Source of the DNA: Qipengyuania vulgaris
GTDB lineage: Bacteria > Pseudomonadota > Alphaproteobacteria > Sphingomonadales > Sphingomonadaceae
Assembly: GCF_009827325.1 (NCBI RefSeq)
Contig: NZ_WTYC01000001.1
Span: 62,001-126,000, forward strand
Direction: 5' to 3'
Length of the DNA stretch: 64,000 bases
The notes under the pieces are model-generated. The model was given only the letters and a program-made list of their open reading frames with translations. It had not been told where the DNA came from and did not search any database. Shown here piece after piece: positions 16,834-25,866 of the stretch (the first letter of the stretch is position 1; every line of letters starts with the position of its first letter). The position numbers were made by a program, and so were the translations under genes.

Positions 16834-17771
16834 CAGGCGTTCTCCTTCGCAAATTTCTCGAGATCTTCCATCGTGACGAGACTGATCGTCACCGCATCCT
16901 TGTCGATGCGGCCTACCATTGGGCCGAGCACCTTGGCACCCAGTTCCACAAACCGCTCGACCCCGTCTTTGCGCATGGCAAGCACACTTTCGCGCCAGCG
17001 GACCCGCCCGGTAATCTGGTCGACCAGCAAGCCCTGCTCTTCGACCGGATCGGTCACGCGGGCGGCAGTGACGTTTGCATAGAGCGGGACGGTAAACGCG
17101 TCCGGTGCCGGATCGGACAGCGCAATCTTCATGCGCTGCGCTGCTGGTTGCATCAACGAACAATGGAATGGCGCCGAAACCGGCAACTTGATGCCGCGCT
17201 TGATCCCATGATCCTTGGCCAGCTCGATGGCACGGTCGATCGCCTCGACATGGCCCGATATAACGACCTGTGTCGGATCGTTATCATTCGCGACTTCGCA
17301 AACCTGACCATCGGCCGCAGCTTCGGCCAGCGCAGTGGCTTTCTCGATATCCGCACCGAGCAGCGCTGCCATCGAGCCGACGCCGATCGGCACAGCGTCC
17401 TGCATGGCGATCCCGCGCAGACGCAGCAATTTTGCGGTGCGCGGAAGATTGAATGCACCAGCTGCGCATAGAGCGGAATATTCGCCTAGCGAATGGCCAG
17501 CGACACAGTCCGCCTTTTCGCCAAGTGACACGCCGAATTCCTTTTCGAGCACACGCAGGGTGGCGATCGAGTTCGCCATGATTGCCGGCTGCGCGTTGGA
17601 CGTGAGCGTCAATTCGCTTTCGGGGCCGTCCTTCATCAGGCCGGATAGCTTCTGGTTCAACGCGTCGTCGACTTCCTCGAAAACTTCGCGGGCGTAGGCG
17701 CTGGCTTCGGCAAGCTCGACGCCCATGCCAACCTTCTGGCTTCCCTGGCCGGGGAAAATGAATGCAGTCAT
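16833..17771 (-). CDS. fabD: malonyl-CoA:ACP transacylase
   Basis: 312 residues from the ATG at 17771 (MTAFIFPGQGSQ), the family start. Nucleophile Ser is in GHSLGEYSALCAAG (about 93-106), the substrate-carboxylate Arg region follows in LRLRGIAMQ, and His is in SAPFHCSLM. The enzyme loads malonyl groups on ACP for fatty acid elongation. It is followed by fabG with a one-base overlap, and preceded by the LD-carboxypeptidase gene 25 bases upstream on the same strand, so envelope precursor synthesis and wall recycling may share a transcript here. Confidence 0.97.
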   Translation of the reverse strand: MTAFIFPGQGSQKVGMGVELAEASAYAREVFEEVDDALNQKLSGLMKDGPESELTLTSNAQPAIMANSIATLRVLEKEFGVSLGEKADCVAGHSLGEYSALCAAGAFNLPRTAKLLRLRGIAMQDAVPIGVGSMAALLGADIEKATALAEAAADGQVCEVANDNDPTQVVISGHVEAIDRAIELAKDHGIKRGIKLPVSAPFHCSLMQPAAQRMKIALSDPAPDAFTVPLYANVTAARVTDPVEEQGLLVDQITGRVRWRESVLAMRKDGVERFVELGAKVLGPMVGRIDKDAVTISLVTMEDLEKFAKENA

Positions 17772-17796
17772 GAAACTCTCCTTGTCGCCAGCGCGC

Positions 17797-18660
17797 TTAG
17801 GCGGGTGCGGCTCTGGCCTCAAGGCCGAAGGGGACGATCCTGTTCGCCGAGCTATGACCGATCATGGCACGCCCCAGGTAATCGAAGCCATAGCGTGTGC
17901 ACCAATACCGCACGATCTCCTCCGCATCGGCGCCGAACGGACGATCATTTTCCGGAATCGCAGTAACTTCCCCGAGCCGGATGCCCGAGGCACCGCGCAG
18001 ATTCTCGGCCAGATGAAACATCAGCCGATCGATCGCATATTCATATTCGCCCACCTCTTCGATCAGGATGTCGTGACCTTCTAGGACCGGCATGAACTGA
18101 GTACCCACCAGCATGGACAAGGTGTAGAGATTGAAGGCGACGGCTGGCCTGCTCGAAAGCGATGGTTCGATTCCGCTATCATCGCCAGACATCCAGCTCA
18201 TTGCACGACGAACTGCATCGCTACCGCCATCGCGCTTGATATCCACCGGCATGGGGCCGTGGACGGGATAGCCGATATCGGCACGATAAAGCGCGCCAAG
18301 CAAAGTCCCGCAGTCCGAATAACCAAGGTACGCTTTCTCGCGCGCTTCCTCCTTAATCTGGCTGATGAAGTCGGCTGCAATGCGGTTCGAACCGTACCCA
18401 CCCTTTGCAAACCAGACCGCGTCGAACCTCGGATCGTTCGAACATTCGAGCAGCGCAGCCAGACGAACATCGTCGCTTCCCGCGAAATGCCCTTCGCTTT
18501 CGAAGCATTGATCATGGAAATGCAGTTGGATCTCGGGAAATTCTTCCGCGGCGATTGCCGCTACGGCCTCGGCATATTTGCGACGCAGCGGAGTTGCGGG
18601 CGCGCAGATGGCGACTTTTCTGATCGGTCGGTGCACGTGGCAACCATGCCCGCTTGTCAT
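17797..18660 (-). CDS. ldcA: LD-carboxypeptidase (LdcA/MccF family, peptidase S66)
   Basis: 287 residues from the ATG at 18660. The nucleophile Ser is in YLGYSDCG, the family Glu in LIEEVGEYEYAIDRLMF, and the His in AMIGHSSANRIVPFG, giving the Ser-Glu-His triad of S66 peptidases. These cut the terminal D-Ala from L,D-tetrapeptides during murein recycling (LdcA) or inactivate peptide-nucleotide toxins (MccF). The divergent neighbour, 29 bases away, is a Mur ligase-like gene, which favours the recycling role. There is no signal peptide, so it is cytoplasmic like LdcA. The N-terminal extension up to 18945 overlaps the neighbour and is rejected. Confidence 0.85.
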   Translation of the reverse strand: MTSGHGCHVHRPIRKVAICAPATPLRRKYAEAVAAIAAEEFPEIQLHFHDQCFESEGHFAGSDDVRLAALLECSNDPRFDAVWFAKGGYGSNRIAADFISQIKEEAREKAYLGYSDCGTLLGALYRADIGYPVHGPMPVDIKRDGGSDAVRRAMSWMSGDDSGIEPSLSSRPAVAFNLYTLSMLVGTQFMPVLEGHDILIEEVGEYEYAIDRLMFHLAENLRGASGIRLGEVTAIPENDRPFGADAEEIVRYWCTRYGFDYLGRAMIGHSSANRIVPFGLEARAAPA

Positions 18661-18689
18661 CGCGCTTACAACTGCATAGCGAGACTTGG

Positions 18690-20117
18690 ATGACGGACTT
18701 CCCCAGCCCAGACGAGCTTTTCGCACGCCCCTTCTTTTTCGTCGGGATCGGAGGGTCTGGCATGCTTCCGCTTGCACAGATCGTGAAGGGGCGCGGCGCG
18801 AAGGTCGCAGGGTCCGACCGCAGCTTCGATCAGGGTCGGACGCCAGACAAATTCGCCGCTCTCGAAACGCAGGGAATCGAATTGCATCCCCAGGATGGAA
18901 GCGGGATCGTTTCCGGCGATCAGATCGTCGTCGCCTCCGCAGCAATTGAAGACACGGTGCCCGAAATCGGTAAGGCGAACGACCTGGGATGCCTGCGCCT
19001 GACGCGAGCGGAGCTCAATTCGATCCTCTTCAATACGAGCGGTGCCGGGCTTGCCGTTGCGGGAACCAGCGGCAAATCGACCGTCACCGGCATGCTCGGC
19101 TGGATTCTGCAGGCGACGGGCCGTGAACCCACCATAATGAATGGCGCGGTGATGAAGAATTTCGTTTCTCCCGAACGCCCGTTCGCCAGCGCCGTGGTCG
19201 GCGGACAAAGCCTGTATGTAAGCGAAGTGGACGAAAGCGATGGCTCGATCGCGCTCTATCGCCCCGCTGTCGGCGTACTGCTAAACGTCAGCCTCGATCA
19301 CAAGAGCATGGAAGAACTCCGCCAGCTCTTTGCCGATTACCTTTCGCGAAGCCGCATTGCTGTAATCAATGCCGATGACGAAGAAGCACTGGCTCTTCTG
19401 CCACATGCCAGGGAAGTCATCACTTTTGGTATCGATCAGGAAAAGGCACAGATCGGCGTAGTGCCCGGCAGTATTGCCGAAGGCCCGGTTAGACAGGCCG
19501 CCATGATCGTGGACCGGCATGACGGATCCGAGCATCCCCTCAGACTGAATATGCCGGGAAGGCATAATCTGTCCAATGCCCTTGCGGCTATCGCAGGAGC
19601 CGCGGCCGCTGGCGTTCCCGTCGCAGCCGCAGTCGAGGCACTGGCTGGGTTCGATGGACTGGCCCGGAGGTTTGACATCGTCGGGACAAATCACGCCGCG
19701 ATCACGGTGATCGACGACTTCGGGCACAATCCGGAAAAATGCGCCGCCACCCTCAGGACCCTGCGCGCGCATCAGGGGCGTGTAATCGCGTTCTTCCAGC
19801 CACACGGCTATGGACCGTTGCGGCAAATGGGTGAGGAACTGGCCCAGACCTTCGCGACTGAATTGGAAACGGATGACCGTGTGCTCTTCTCGGACCCGGC
19901 TTATTTCGGAGGGACTGTCGATCGAAGCGAGGGCAGCGCGCGCATCGTGCAACTGATCAACGAGGCCGGAGGAAACGCCTCACACATCCCTTCACGCAAG
20001 AACATCGAAGACCGTCTGGTCAGTATGGCGCGCCCCGGCGACCGGATAGTGGTGATGGGCGCGCGAGACGATACGCTGAGCGAGTTGGCCCGGCGCGTGT
20101 TCGAACGCCTATCCTGA
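18690..20117 (+). CDS. Mur ligase family protein (MurC/Mpl-like)
   Basis: 475 residues. N-terminal Rossmann motif FFVGIGGSGMLPLAQ is as in MurC. The central ATPase P-loop reads GTSGKST, where MurC and Mpl normally have GTHGKT, and is followed by SEVDESDGS, NVSLDHKSM and PGRHNLSNALAA, all Mur ligase landmarks. The C-terminal domain carries VIDDFGHNPEK and GARDD. It should join a peptide or amino acid to UDP-MurNAc. With ldcA divergent 29 bases away it may act like Mpl, reattaching recycled tripeptide. It is not in a dcw division cluster, so it is probably not the essential murC. The exact substrate is unproven. Confidence 0.7.
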   Translation: MTDFPSPDELFARPFFFVGIGGSGMLPLAQIVKGRGAKVAGSDRSFDQGRTPDKFAALETQGIELHPQDGSGIVSGDQIVVASAAIEDTVPEIGKANDLGCLRLTRAELNSILFNTSGAGLAVAGTSGKSTVTGMLGWILQATGREPTIMNGAVMKNFVSPERPFASAVVGGQSLYVSEVDESDGSIALYRPAVGVLLNVSLDHKSMEELRQLFADYLSRSRIAVINADDEEALALLPHAREVITFGIDQEKAQIGVVPGSIAEGPVRQAAMIVDRHDGSEHPLRLNMPGRHNLSNALAAIAGAAAAGVPVAAAVEALAGFDGLARRFDIVGTNHAAITVIDDFGHNPEKCAATLRTLRAHQGRVIAFFQPHGYGPLRQMGEELAQTFATELETDDRVLFSDPAYFGGTVDRSEGSARIVQLINEAGGNASHIPSRKNIEDRLVSMARPGDRIVVMGARDDTLSELARRVFERLS

Positions 20118-20120
20118 TCT

Positions 20121-21080
20121 CTAGTGCGCGGCCGCAGCCTCATCATCGTTACCGATTTTCAGCACCTTATGCAGAACGATCGCGATGATGAAGCCCAGGA
20201 TCAAGCCAGTCACGGCCGAGAGGCCTGCAAAGGTAAGCCAGCCCAGTATTCCGCCAGCCCTTCCCGCTATGTCTGAAACCCCGTGCTGGATTCCTTCCAC
20301 CCAGTGCTCCGGACCGGCAATGCCGATTTCCGCCAGTCCATGCAGGATGATCCCGCCACCCACCCAGAGCATGGCGATTGTGCCAATAAAGCTTAGCGCG
20401 GTGAGCAGTTTCGGCATGAAGGCAACCATTCCGCGCCCCAGTTTCTGCGCGAAAGTGCTTTCCTTCTCGGCCAGGTGAAGGCCGAAGTCATCCATTTTCA
20501 CGATGAGGCCGACAGTTCCATAAACGGCAATTGTTACTGCAATGCCGACCAAGGCCAATACACCGGCGCGGGTCAAAAGATCTTCCGCCGCCACCTCGTT
20601 CAGCGTGATTGCCATGATTTCTGCAGAAAGGATCAGGTCGGTACGGATCGCTCCCGAAATCCGTTTCTTTTCGAATGCAGCGGGGTCCTCGATCACATCG
20701 TCGACCGTCTTGCCGTGCTTTGCCCCGCCCAGCTTCTCCATTACCTTCTCGGCACCCTCATAGGAAAGGTAACCTCCGCCCAGCATGAGAACGAAAACGA
20801 TGGCTTGGGGCAGGAATTCGCTGAGCAGCAAGGCACCCGGAAGCAATATCAGCAGCTTGTTCTTGAGACTGCCAAGGGTGATCTTCCAGATGATCGGCAA
20901 TTCGCGTGCCGGGGAGAGGCCGGTCACATAGGACGGCGTTACCGCTGCATCATCGATGACCACGCCCGCAGTCTTCGAACCGGCGCGACCAGCGGCAGCG
21001 GCAATATCATCGACGCTCGCTGCCGCGGTGCGGGCAATGATCGAAACGTCGTCGAGTAAGGCAACCAATCCGCCCGGCAC
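20121..21080 (-). CDS. DUF808 family multi-pass membrane protein
   Basis: 319 residues with a GTG start at 21080 after AGGGAG; the N-terminus PGGLVALLDDVSIIARTAAA and AGVVIDDAAVTP are the DUF808 (YedI-like) signature. Several hydrophobic stretches follow (about 75-105, 165-195, 225-250, 285-310), indicating an inner-membrane protein with four or more helices. Its function in any organism is poorly known. The gene converges on the Mur ligase-like gene with only 3 bases between stops. The long reading frame reaching 21707 runs antisense to rpsF and is not coding. Confidence 0.85.
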   Translation of the reverse strand: MPGGLVALLDDVSIIARTAAASVDDIAAAAGRAGSKTAGVVIDDAAVTPSYVTGLSPARELPIIWKITLGSLKNKLLILLPGALLLSEFLPQAIVFVLMLGGGYLSYEGAEKVMEKLGGAKHGKTVDDVIEDPAAFEKKRISGAIRTDLILSAEIMAITLNEVAAEDLLTRAGVLALVGIAVTIAVYGTVGLIVKMDDFGLHLAEKESTFAQKLGRGMVAFMPKLLTALSFIGTIAMLWVGGGIILHGLAEIGIAGPEHWVEGIQHGVSDIAGRAGGILGWLTFAGLSAVTGLILGFIIAIVLHKVLKIGNDDEAAAAH

Positions 21081-21284
21081 GCATAATCTCCCTGTTCGGC
21101 AAAGCCAACGACCCCCTGCCCATCCCGTTCCGCCTCGGCAAGGTGCAAGTTGGCTTGCATTCTCCGCCAATCCGGTTATGTGCGCGCATCCCACGCTCTC
21201 GAGCAGGGAATTGAAGAAAGCCGGAGGGGCCCCGCAATCCCGCGGATCAGCCAGCGATCGGCCAGCAGTTGAAAGGACAAGAGC

Positions 21285-21650
21285 ATGGCTCTCTACGAGC
21301 ATGTCTTCTTGGCGCGACAGGACTTGAGCCAGGCTCAGGTCGACCAGCTCGCCGCCACGGCGACCGAAATCGTCGAAAACAACGACGGTAAGGTCACCAA
21401 GACCGAGACCTGGGGTCTCAAGAACCTCGCCTACAAGATCGACCGTAACCGCAAGGCGCATTTCGTGATGCTCAATATCGAGGGCCCCGGCTCCGTTGTA
21501 GCCGAGCTCGAGCGCCAGACGCGTATCAACGAAGACGTCATTCGCTATCTGACCATCAAGGTCGACGAGCACGAAGAAGGTCCTTCGGTGATGATGCGCA
21601 AGAACGAGCGCGATTCGAAGAAGCGCAAGGATCGCGAGGAGCGTAACTGA
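21285..21650 (+). CDS. rpsF: 30S ribosomal protein bS6
   Basis: 121 residues, starting [16 protein letters not shown] after AAAGGA. The core (1-95) is the usual ferredoxin-like S6 fold with [13 protein letters not shown]. The tail is strongly basic and acidic mixed ([19 protein letters not shown]) and ends in Asn, without the terminal Glu pair that RimK extends in E. coli. S6 binds S18 and 16S rRNA in the platform. The stop overlaps the rpsR start by one base. RimK and RimB, which modify S6 in other bacteria, are coded 3 kb downstream. Confidence 0.98.
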   Translation: MALYEHVFLARQDLSQAQVDQLAATATEIVENNDGKVTKTETWGLKNLAYKIDRNRKAHFVMLNIEGPGSVVAELERQTRINEDVIRYLTIKVDEHEEGPSVMMRKNERDSKKRKDREERN

Positions 21651-21874
21651 TGGCCCGTCCGTTTTTCCGTCGCCGCAAGACCTGCCCGTTCTCCGCGAAG
21701 AACGCACCGCAGATCGATTACAAGGACGTTCGTCTGCTTCAGGGCTTCATGTCCGAGCGTGGCAAGATCGTCCCCTCCCGCATCACCGCCGTCAGCGCGA
21801 AGAAGCAGCGTGAACTCGCCAAGGCGATCAAGCGCGCTCGCCAGATCGGCCTGCTGCCGTACATCGTGAAGTAA
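21650..21874 (+). CDS. rpsR: 30S ribosomal protein bS18
   Basis: 74 residues. [15 protein letters not shown], the [19 protein letters not shown] block and the ending [13 protein letters not shown] are the bS18 hallmarks. It forms a heterodimer with bS6 on the 30S platform, which matches their one-base TGATG overlap and presumed coupled synthesis. The rplI gene follows after 12 bases with a strong site (AAGGAG). Confidence 0.98.
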   Translation: MARPFFRRRKTCPFSAKNAPQIDYKDVRLLQGFMSERGKIVPSRITAVSAKKQRELAKAIKRARQIGLLPYIVK

Positions 21875-21886
21875 GGAGAAGACCTC

Positions 21887-22525
21887 ATGGATATCATTCT
21901 CCTCCAGCGCATCGAAAAGCTCGGCTCGATCGGTGACGTCGTTACCGTGAAGGATGGCTACGCACGCAACTTCCTTCTTCCTCAGAAGAAGGCCCTGCGC
22001 GCCAACGAATCCAACAAGAAGGTGTTCGAAGCCAATCGCGAGCGCCTCGAGAAGGAAAACGCCGAACGTCGTGGCGAAGCCGAAAAGAGCGGCGAAAAGG
22101 TCGATGGCGTCGAGATCGTCCTGATCCGCGCTGCCTCGAACACCGGCCAGCTCTACGGCTCCGTCAACGTCCGTGACATCGTTAACGGCCTTGCTGAAAA
22201 GGGGCACGAGATCGACAAGAAGCAGGTCATCATGGGCAACCCGATCAAGGCGATCGGCATGCATGACGTTCGCGTCGACCTGCATCCGGAAGTCTCGGTT
22301 ACCGTGAAGGCTAACGTGGCTCGTTCGGATGACGAAGCCGAACTGCAGACGCAGGGCGTCGACGTTCTCGCACAGATGTTCGAAGACGAGCAGCGCGAAA
22401 TCGAAGAGCAGGCGGAAACCAACCGCACAGATTCGACTCTCGAGCCGGGAGAAATCCCTGCCGACATGCTCGAAGATGGCGTCGAAGCAGAAGCTTCGGA
22501 CAGCGAAGAAAACGCCGAAGGCTGA
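21887..22525 (+). CDS. rplI: 50S ribosomal protein bL9 with acidic C-terminal extension
   Basis: 212 residues, about 60 longer than the common form. Residues 1-50 ([20 protein letters not shown], then [13 protein letters not shown]) are the rRNA-binding domain; the connecting helix and C-domain run to about 150. The remaining tail is rich in Glu/Asp with few hydrophobics (ending SDSEENAEG) and should be disordered. Such tails are usual in sphingomonads. bL9 stabilises the L1 stalk region and limits frame errors. The operon ends with a terminator at 22546-22583. Confidence 0.97.
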   Translation: MDIILLQRIEKLGSIGDVVTVKDGYARNFLLPQKKALRANESNKKVFEANRERLEKENAERRGEAEKSGEKVDGVEIVLIRAASNTGQLYGSVNVRDIVNGLAEKGHEIDKKQVIMGNPIKAIGMHDVRVDLHPEVSVTVKANVARSDDEAELQTQGVDVLAQMFEDEQREIEEQAETNRTDSTLEPGEIPADMLEDGVEAEASDSEENAEG

Positions 22526-22545
22526 TCTCTCGCTATCCGGCAAAG

Positions 22546-22583
22546 AAAAAGGGCGCGGCGGCTTCGGTCACCGCGCCCTTTTT
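22546..22583 (+). terminator. intrinsic terminator of rpsF-rpsR-rplI
   Basis: AAAAAGGGCGCGG and CCGCGCCCTTTTT form a 13-bp stem around a 12-base loop, ending in a T-run, 20 bases after the rplI stop. Confidence 0.9.
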
Positions 22584-22651
22584 GTAAGCAGCGCCGGACT
22601 GTGGCAGGAGGCGTCACGAAAACGAAAAGAGCCAGGAGAAATAAGGCCCCT

Positions 22652-24091
22652 ATGGATTCGATCGAACAGATCCTCGACAAGCTTCAAAGCGTTTACGATG
22701 CTGCCGTAGGCCGGCTGCGGGACGATGTCATTGCCTTTGGACGGGACCGGGAACTACCGCCTGCGGAGCGGCGCAAGGACGGAAGCTATGCCTATCCCGA
22801 GCTACGCCTGCTGTTCCGCGGTGGCGTGCTGCCGGAAGGTGCCAGCAGGGCCTTTGGCCGCCTTAATACCGCGGGCCTGTATGCCACCACTGTTACGAAG
22901 CCGAACCTGTTCCGTGATTACCTGCGCGAACAGATCGAATTGATCGAAAGCAATTACGAAGTCGAAGTCGAAGTCGGTTCCTCGCGTCAGGAAATACCTT
23001 TCCCTTACGTTCTCGATGGCGAAGCCGGCGCCGAATTGGCGGGCATCGATCCGAACGAAATCGCGCGGCACTTTCCTTCAACCGACCTCGCCGACATAGG
23101 CGATGAACTTGCCGACGGCATCGAACTCGACAATCCCGACGATCCCATTCCACTTTCACTGTTCGACGGCCTGCGCACCGATTTCAGCCTCGCCCGGCTC
23201 GCCCACTATACAGGCACCGATCCGAAGCACTTCCAGCGTTTCATCCTCTTTACGAACTACCATCGCTATGTCGATGAATTCGTTGACTGGGCAGGCGCTC
23301 AGTTGGGTAAGAACGGTTACACGGCATTGGCCGGTGCTGGGGGCATGCTGCTGACAGATAAGACCGACAATGCGCGGGGCCAGCTATCCGACACGGCATG
23401 GCGGCGGCACCAGATGCCGGCATATCATCTCGTCGGCGAAGGCCGCGGCGGGATCACGCTGGTCAACATCGGCGTCGGGCCGTCAAACGCGAAGACGATT
23501 TGCGATCACCTTGCGGTTCTGCGGCCCGAGGCGTGGCTGATGATCGGACATTGCGGCGGATTGCGGCCAAGCCAGAAGATCGGTGACTATGTACTGGCTC
23601 ACGCATATTTGCGCGATGACCATGTTCTCGATCCAGTGCTCCCGCCCGAAATTCCGCTCCCTGCCATTGCAGAGGTCCAGCAGGCGCTGGCAGGCGCCGC
23701 GGAGACGGTTTCGGGAGAACACGGCAGCGACTTGAAGAAACGCATGCGCACCGGCACCGTCGTAACTACCGATGATCGAAACTGGGAGCTGCGCTATGCC
23801 AGCTCGGCACGCCGTCTCTCGCTCAGCCGCGCGGTGGGGATCGACATGGAAAGTGCAACCATCGCTGCACAAGGCTACCGCTTCCGCGTACCCTATGGGA
23901 CGCTGCTATGTGTCTCGGACAAACCGCTCCACGGCGAAATCAAATTGCCGGGCCAGGCGAACAAATTCTACGAGGAAGCCATCGCGGCTCACTTGCAGAT
24001 AGGCGTCACAGCTTGCGACTTGTTGAGACAGGAGGGTCCCAAGCTGCACAGCCGCAAGCTCCGGGCCTTCAATGAGCCGCCGTTCCGCTAA
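22652..24091 (+). CDS. amn: AMP nucleosidase
   Basis: 479 residues from the ATG at 22652 (AGGAGA lies about 14 bases before it). The N-terminal AMP nucleosidase domain (about 10-180) is followed by the phosphorylase-like catalytic domain (about 225-460) with LVNIGVGPSNAKTICDHLAV, MIGHCGGLRPSQKIGDYVL, and VGIDMESATIAAQGYRF carrying the catalytic Glu/Ser. It splits AMP to adenine and ribose-5-phosphate and so regulates adenylate pools. It lies alone between the rplI terminator and the entericidin-like gene; upstream frames to 22601 are not conserved in the family. Confidence 0.95.
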   Translation: MDSIEQILDKLQSVYDAAVGRLRDDVIAFGRDRELPPAERRKDGSYAYPELRLLFRGGVLPEGASRAFGRLNTAGLYATTVTKPNLFRDYLREQIELIESNYEVEVEVGSSRQEIPFPYVLDGEAGAELAGIDPNEIARHFPSTDLADIGDELADGIELDNPDDPIPLSLFDGLRTDFSLARLAHYTGTDPKHFQRFILFTNYHRYVDEFVDWAGAQLGKNGYTALAGAGGMLLTDKTDNARGQLSDTAWRRHQMPAYHLVGEGRGGITLVNIGVGPSNAKTICDHLAVLRPEAWLMIGHCGGLRPSQKIGDYVLAHAYLRDDHVLDPVLPPEIPLPAIAEVQQALAGAAETVSGEHGSDLKKRMRTGTVVTTDDRNWELRYASSARRLSLSRAVGIDMESATIAAQGYRFRVPYGTLLCVSDKPLHGEIKLPGQANKFYEEAIAAHLQIGVTACDLLRQEGPKLHSRKLRAFNEPPFR

Positions 24092-24177
24092 CGCGCCACT
24101 ATAATTGGTGGGATGGATCGCCCAACTAGTTTAGTGGCAACTCAAGGCGTTGCGACTGAGCCGGAAGCCGGTATGAG

Positions 24178-24202
24178 GGAACCACCTCTTCGCATTCCCG
24201 TT
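24178..24202 (+). promoter_or_regulatory. EcfG (general stress sigma) type promoter
   Basis: GGAAC at 24178-24182 and CGTT at 24199-24202 are separated by 16 bases, the consensus form for the alphaproteobacterial general-stress sigma factor EcfG. It lies about 58 bases upstream of the entericidin-like start, giving a normal leader. Entericidin-like lipoprotein genes are frequent members of that regulon in related bacteria. Confidence 0.65.
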
Positions 24203-24259
24203 TGGAATTCATCGACATGCAAGCGAACCCCATTGAGTTCGCAACATGGGAGAGAGAAA

Positions 24260-24394
24260 ATGAAGAAACTCCTTACTATGCTGGCTTTCGGCGGAACAAT
24301 GATGCTTCTACCGGCCTGCAATACTGTTGAAGGCGCCGCCGAGGATGTCGAATCCGTTGGAGATTGTGCCGATGGTGTGGAAGGCAACTGCTAA
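24260..24394 (+). CDS. entericidin A/B-like small lipoprotein
   Basis: 44 residues, too short for many gene finders. It starts MKKLLTMLAFGGTMMLLPAC after GGGAGAG, with a type II signal peptide and lipobox LPAC (Cys20 lipidated). The mature 25-residue peptide (NTVEGAAEDVESVGD and onward) carries the conserved N-T-V-E-G-A motif of entericidins. E. coli EcnA/EcnB form an antidote/bacteriolytic pair; in alphaproteobacteria single copies are stress-induced envelope lipoproteins of unclear role. Only one copy is present here, so a toxin-antidote pair is not supported. Two further Cys occur (about 35 and 44). A terminator follows. Confidence 0.9.
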   Translation: MKKLLTMLAFGGTMMLLPACNTVEGAAEDVESVGDCADGVEGNC

Positions 24395-24423
24395 CGTTCC
24401 GTTTCACATATTTCAGAATAGAG

Positions 24424-24449
24424 AAACGCCGCCTTCGGGCGGCGTTTTT
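24424..24449. terminator. terminator between entericidin gene and rimK
   Basis: ACGCCGCC and GGCGGCGT pair around a TTCG tetraloop, flanked by A-runs and T-runs on both sides, so it can stop transcription from both directions (entericidin on plus, rimK operon on minus). Confidence 0.9.
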
Positions 24450-24502
24450 CGTTTTCGGACATCACCCACTCGGCCTGCAAATTTGAATTATCCGTCGGTT
24501 GA

Positions 24503-25408
24503 TCAACCCTTCCCCTTGGTCTTGGTCTTCCCGACCTTGGCATTTGCCGCGATGTAATCGATGATCTGGCCAGCAATATCCTTGCCGGTGGCATTCTCGA
24601 TGCCTTCAAGTCCAGGCGAGGAATTTACCTCCATGATCACCGGTCCGTGATTGCTGCGCAGCATGTCCACACCGCACACGTTCAGCCCCATGCGCTTGGC
24701 GGCGCTGACAGCAGTCGAGCGTTCGGCGGGAGTTATCTTGATCAGTTCTGCACTGCCGCCGCGATGAAGGTTGCTGCGAAAATCGTCTGCTGCACCGGTG
24801 CGCTTCATCGTGGCGACGACCTTGCCGCCGACCACCAGCGCGCGGATATCGGTCCCGCCTGCTTCCTTGATGAATTCCTGCACCAGTATGTTGACGTTCG
24901 CCCCGCGAAAAGCTTCGATGACAGACTTGGCGCTGCTCATCGTCTCGGCAAGGACTACACCAATCCCCTGGGTTCCTTCGAGCAGCTTTATCACTACCGG
25001 CGGCCCCTTCACCGCCTTGATGATTTCCTCGGCCTGCTTGGGATCGTTGGCATAGGCGGTCAGTGGCAGGCCTAAGCCATGCTTGGCCAGGATCTGCATC
25101 GATCGCAACTTGTCCCGGCTCCGCCCGATGGCGACGCTTTCGTTGAGCGGCCAGCAGCCGCGCATTTCGAATTGCCGCAGGATGGCGAGGCCGTAATTCG
25201 TGATCGAGGCGCCAATGCGCGGGATTACAGCGTCGTAACCAATGCAAGGCTCGCCGTTGTAATAAACTTCGGGCCGATGGCTTGCGATATGTACCGTGCA
25301 CCGCGTGGTGTTGAGTATGTCGAAGTCGTGGCCGCGCTCTTCCGCTGCTTCCTTCAACCGTTGGTGCGAATAGAGATTCGGATTGCGAGCAAGCATCGCA
25401 ATTTTCAT
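24503..25408 (-). CDS. rimK: ribosomal protein S6 modification protein RimK (ATP-grasp glutamate ligase)
   Basis: 301 residues. The N-terminal pre-ATP-grasp region ([20 protein letters not shown]) and ATP-grasp core ([37 protein letters not shown], and [20 protein letters not shown] with metal-binding Glu/Asn) match RimK over full length. It adds glutamate residues to the C-terminus of S6 in enterobacteria and pseudomonads and thereby tunes the proteome. A short basic tail ([11 protein letters not shown]) is extra. It overlaps rimB by four bases (ATGA). Its likely target gene rpsF is 3 kb away, but that S6 ends in Asn, so the acceptor here is open. Confidence 0.93.
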   Translation of the reverse strand: MKIAMLARNPNLYSHQRLKEAAEERGHDFDILNTTRCTVHIASHRPEVYYNGEPCIGYDAVIPRIGASITNYGLAILRQFEMRGCWPLNESVAIGRSRDKLRSMQILAKHGLGLPLTAYANDPKQAEEIIKAVKGPPVVIKLLEGTQGIGVVLAETMSSAKSVIEAFRGANVNILVQEFIKEAGGTDIRALVVGGKVVATMKRTGAADDFRSNLHRGGSAELIKITPAERSTAVSAAKRMGLNVCGVDMLRSNHGPVIMEVNSSPGLEGIENATGKDIAGQIIDYIAANAKVGKTKTKGKG

Positions 25409-25866
25409 GGTTTATGGCCTTTCTGGACCGTCATTTCGGGCGTCTGCAACCATGAGTATCCCGAGTCCACTACAAATCGACGGCGGAGCGACGAACGACC
25501 GATCAACATCGGAAATTTCATGTCGCTACGATCAGCAAGGCTTATCTCGGCGCGGAATTCGACATCGCCGATCTTGAGCGGCGTCTTGATTACATAGCGA
25601 TACTGCGTCTCACCATTCGAACTGGTAATTCCACGGACATCGACATGCACGGCCTCGCAAACCTGGCGAACGTGTTGGCGTTCATAATCAACCGCGAACC
25701 GGACGTATTTCTGACCATCGCGTTCGAACTCTTCGAGCACAGTGCCGTGTAGCGACGATGTGCGCGCACCGGTATCTATCTTGGCAGACACGCTGTGCAG
25801 GCCGAGTTCGGGCAGATGCACCAACTCGCGCCAGCCAACGACCGGAAGGACTTTCGGAGGCTTCAT
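25405..25866 (-). CDS. rimB: RimB-type retropepsin-like protease
   Basis: 153 residues, annotated in many genomes as an ATP-dependent zinc protease. The signature [12 protein letters not shown] near residue 30 carries the catalytic-type Asp of retropepsin-like folds; [18 protein letters not shown] is the second family motif. In Pseudomonas, RimB works with RimK by trimming glutamates added to S6. Here it overlaps rimK by four bases downstream and the beta-propeller gene by a few bases upstream, so its expression is tightly tied to both. It has no signal peptide and is cytoplasmic. Confidence 0.85.
   Translation of the reverse strand: MKPPKVLPVVGWRELVHLPELGLHSVSAKIDTGARTSSLHGTVLEEFERDGQKYVRFAVDYERQHVRQVCEAVHVDVRGITSSNGETQYRYVIKTPLKIGDVEFRAEISLADRSDMKFPMLIGRSSLRRRFVVDSGYSWLQTPEMTVQKGHKP

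Noticed and set aside
21160..21284. S6:S18-binding RNA leader before rpsF
   Set aside because: GC-rich and could fold, but I could not find the characteristic bulged element convincingly by eye, so it is not reported as a feature.
24260..24394. Toxin-antidote (EcnA/EcnB) pair
   Set aside because: Only one entericidin-like gene exists in the space; no second lipoprotein is adjacent.
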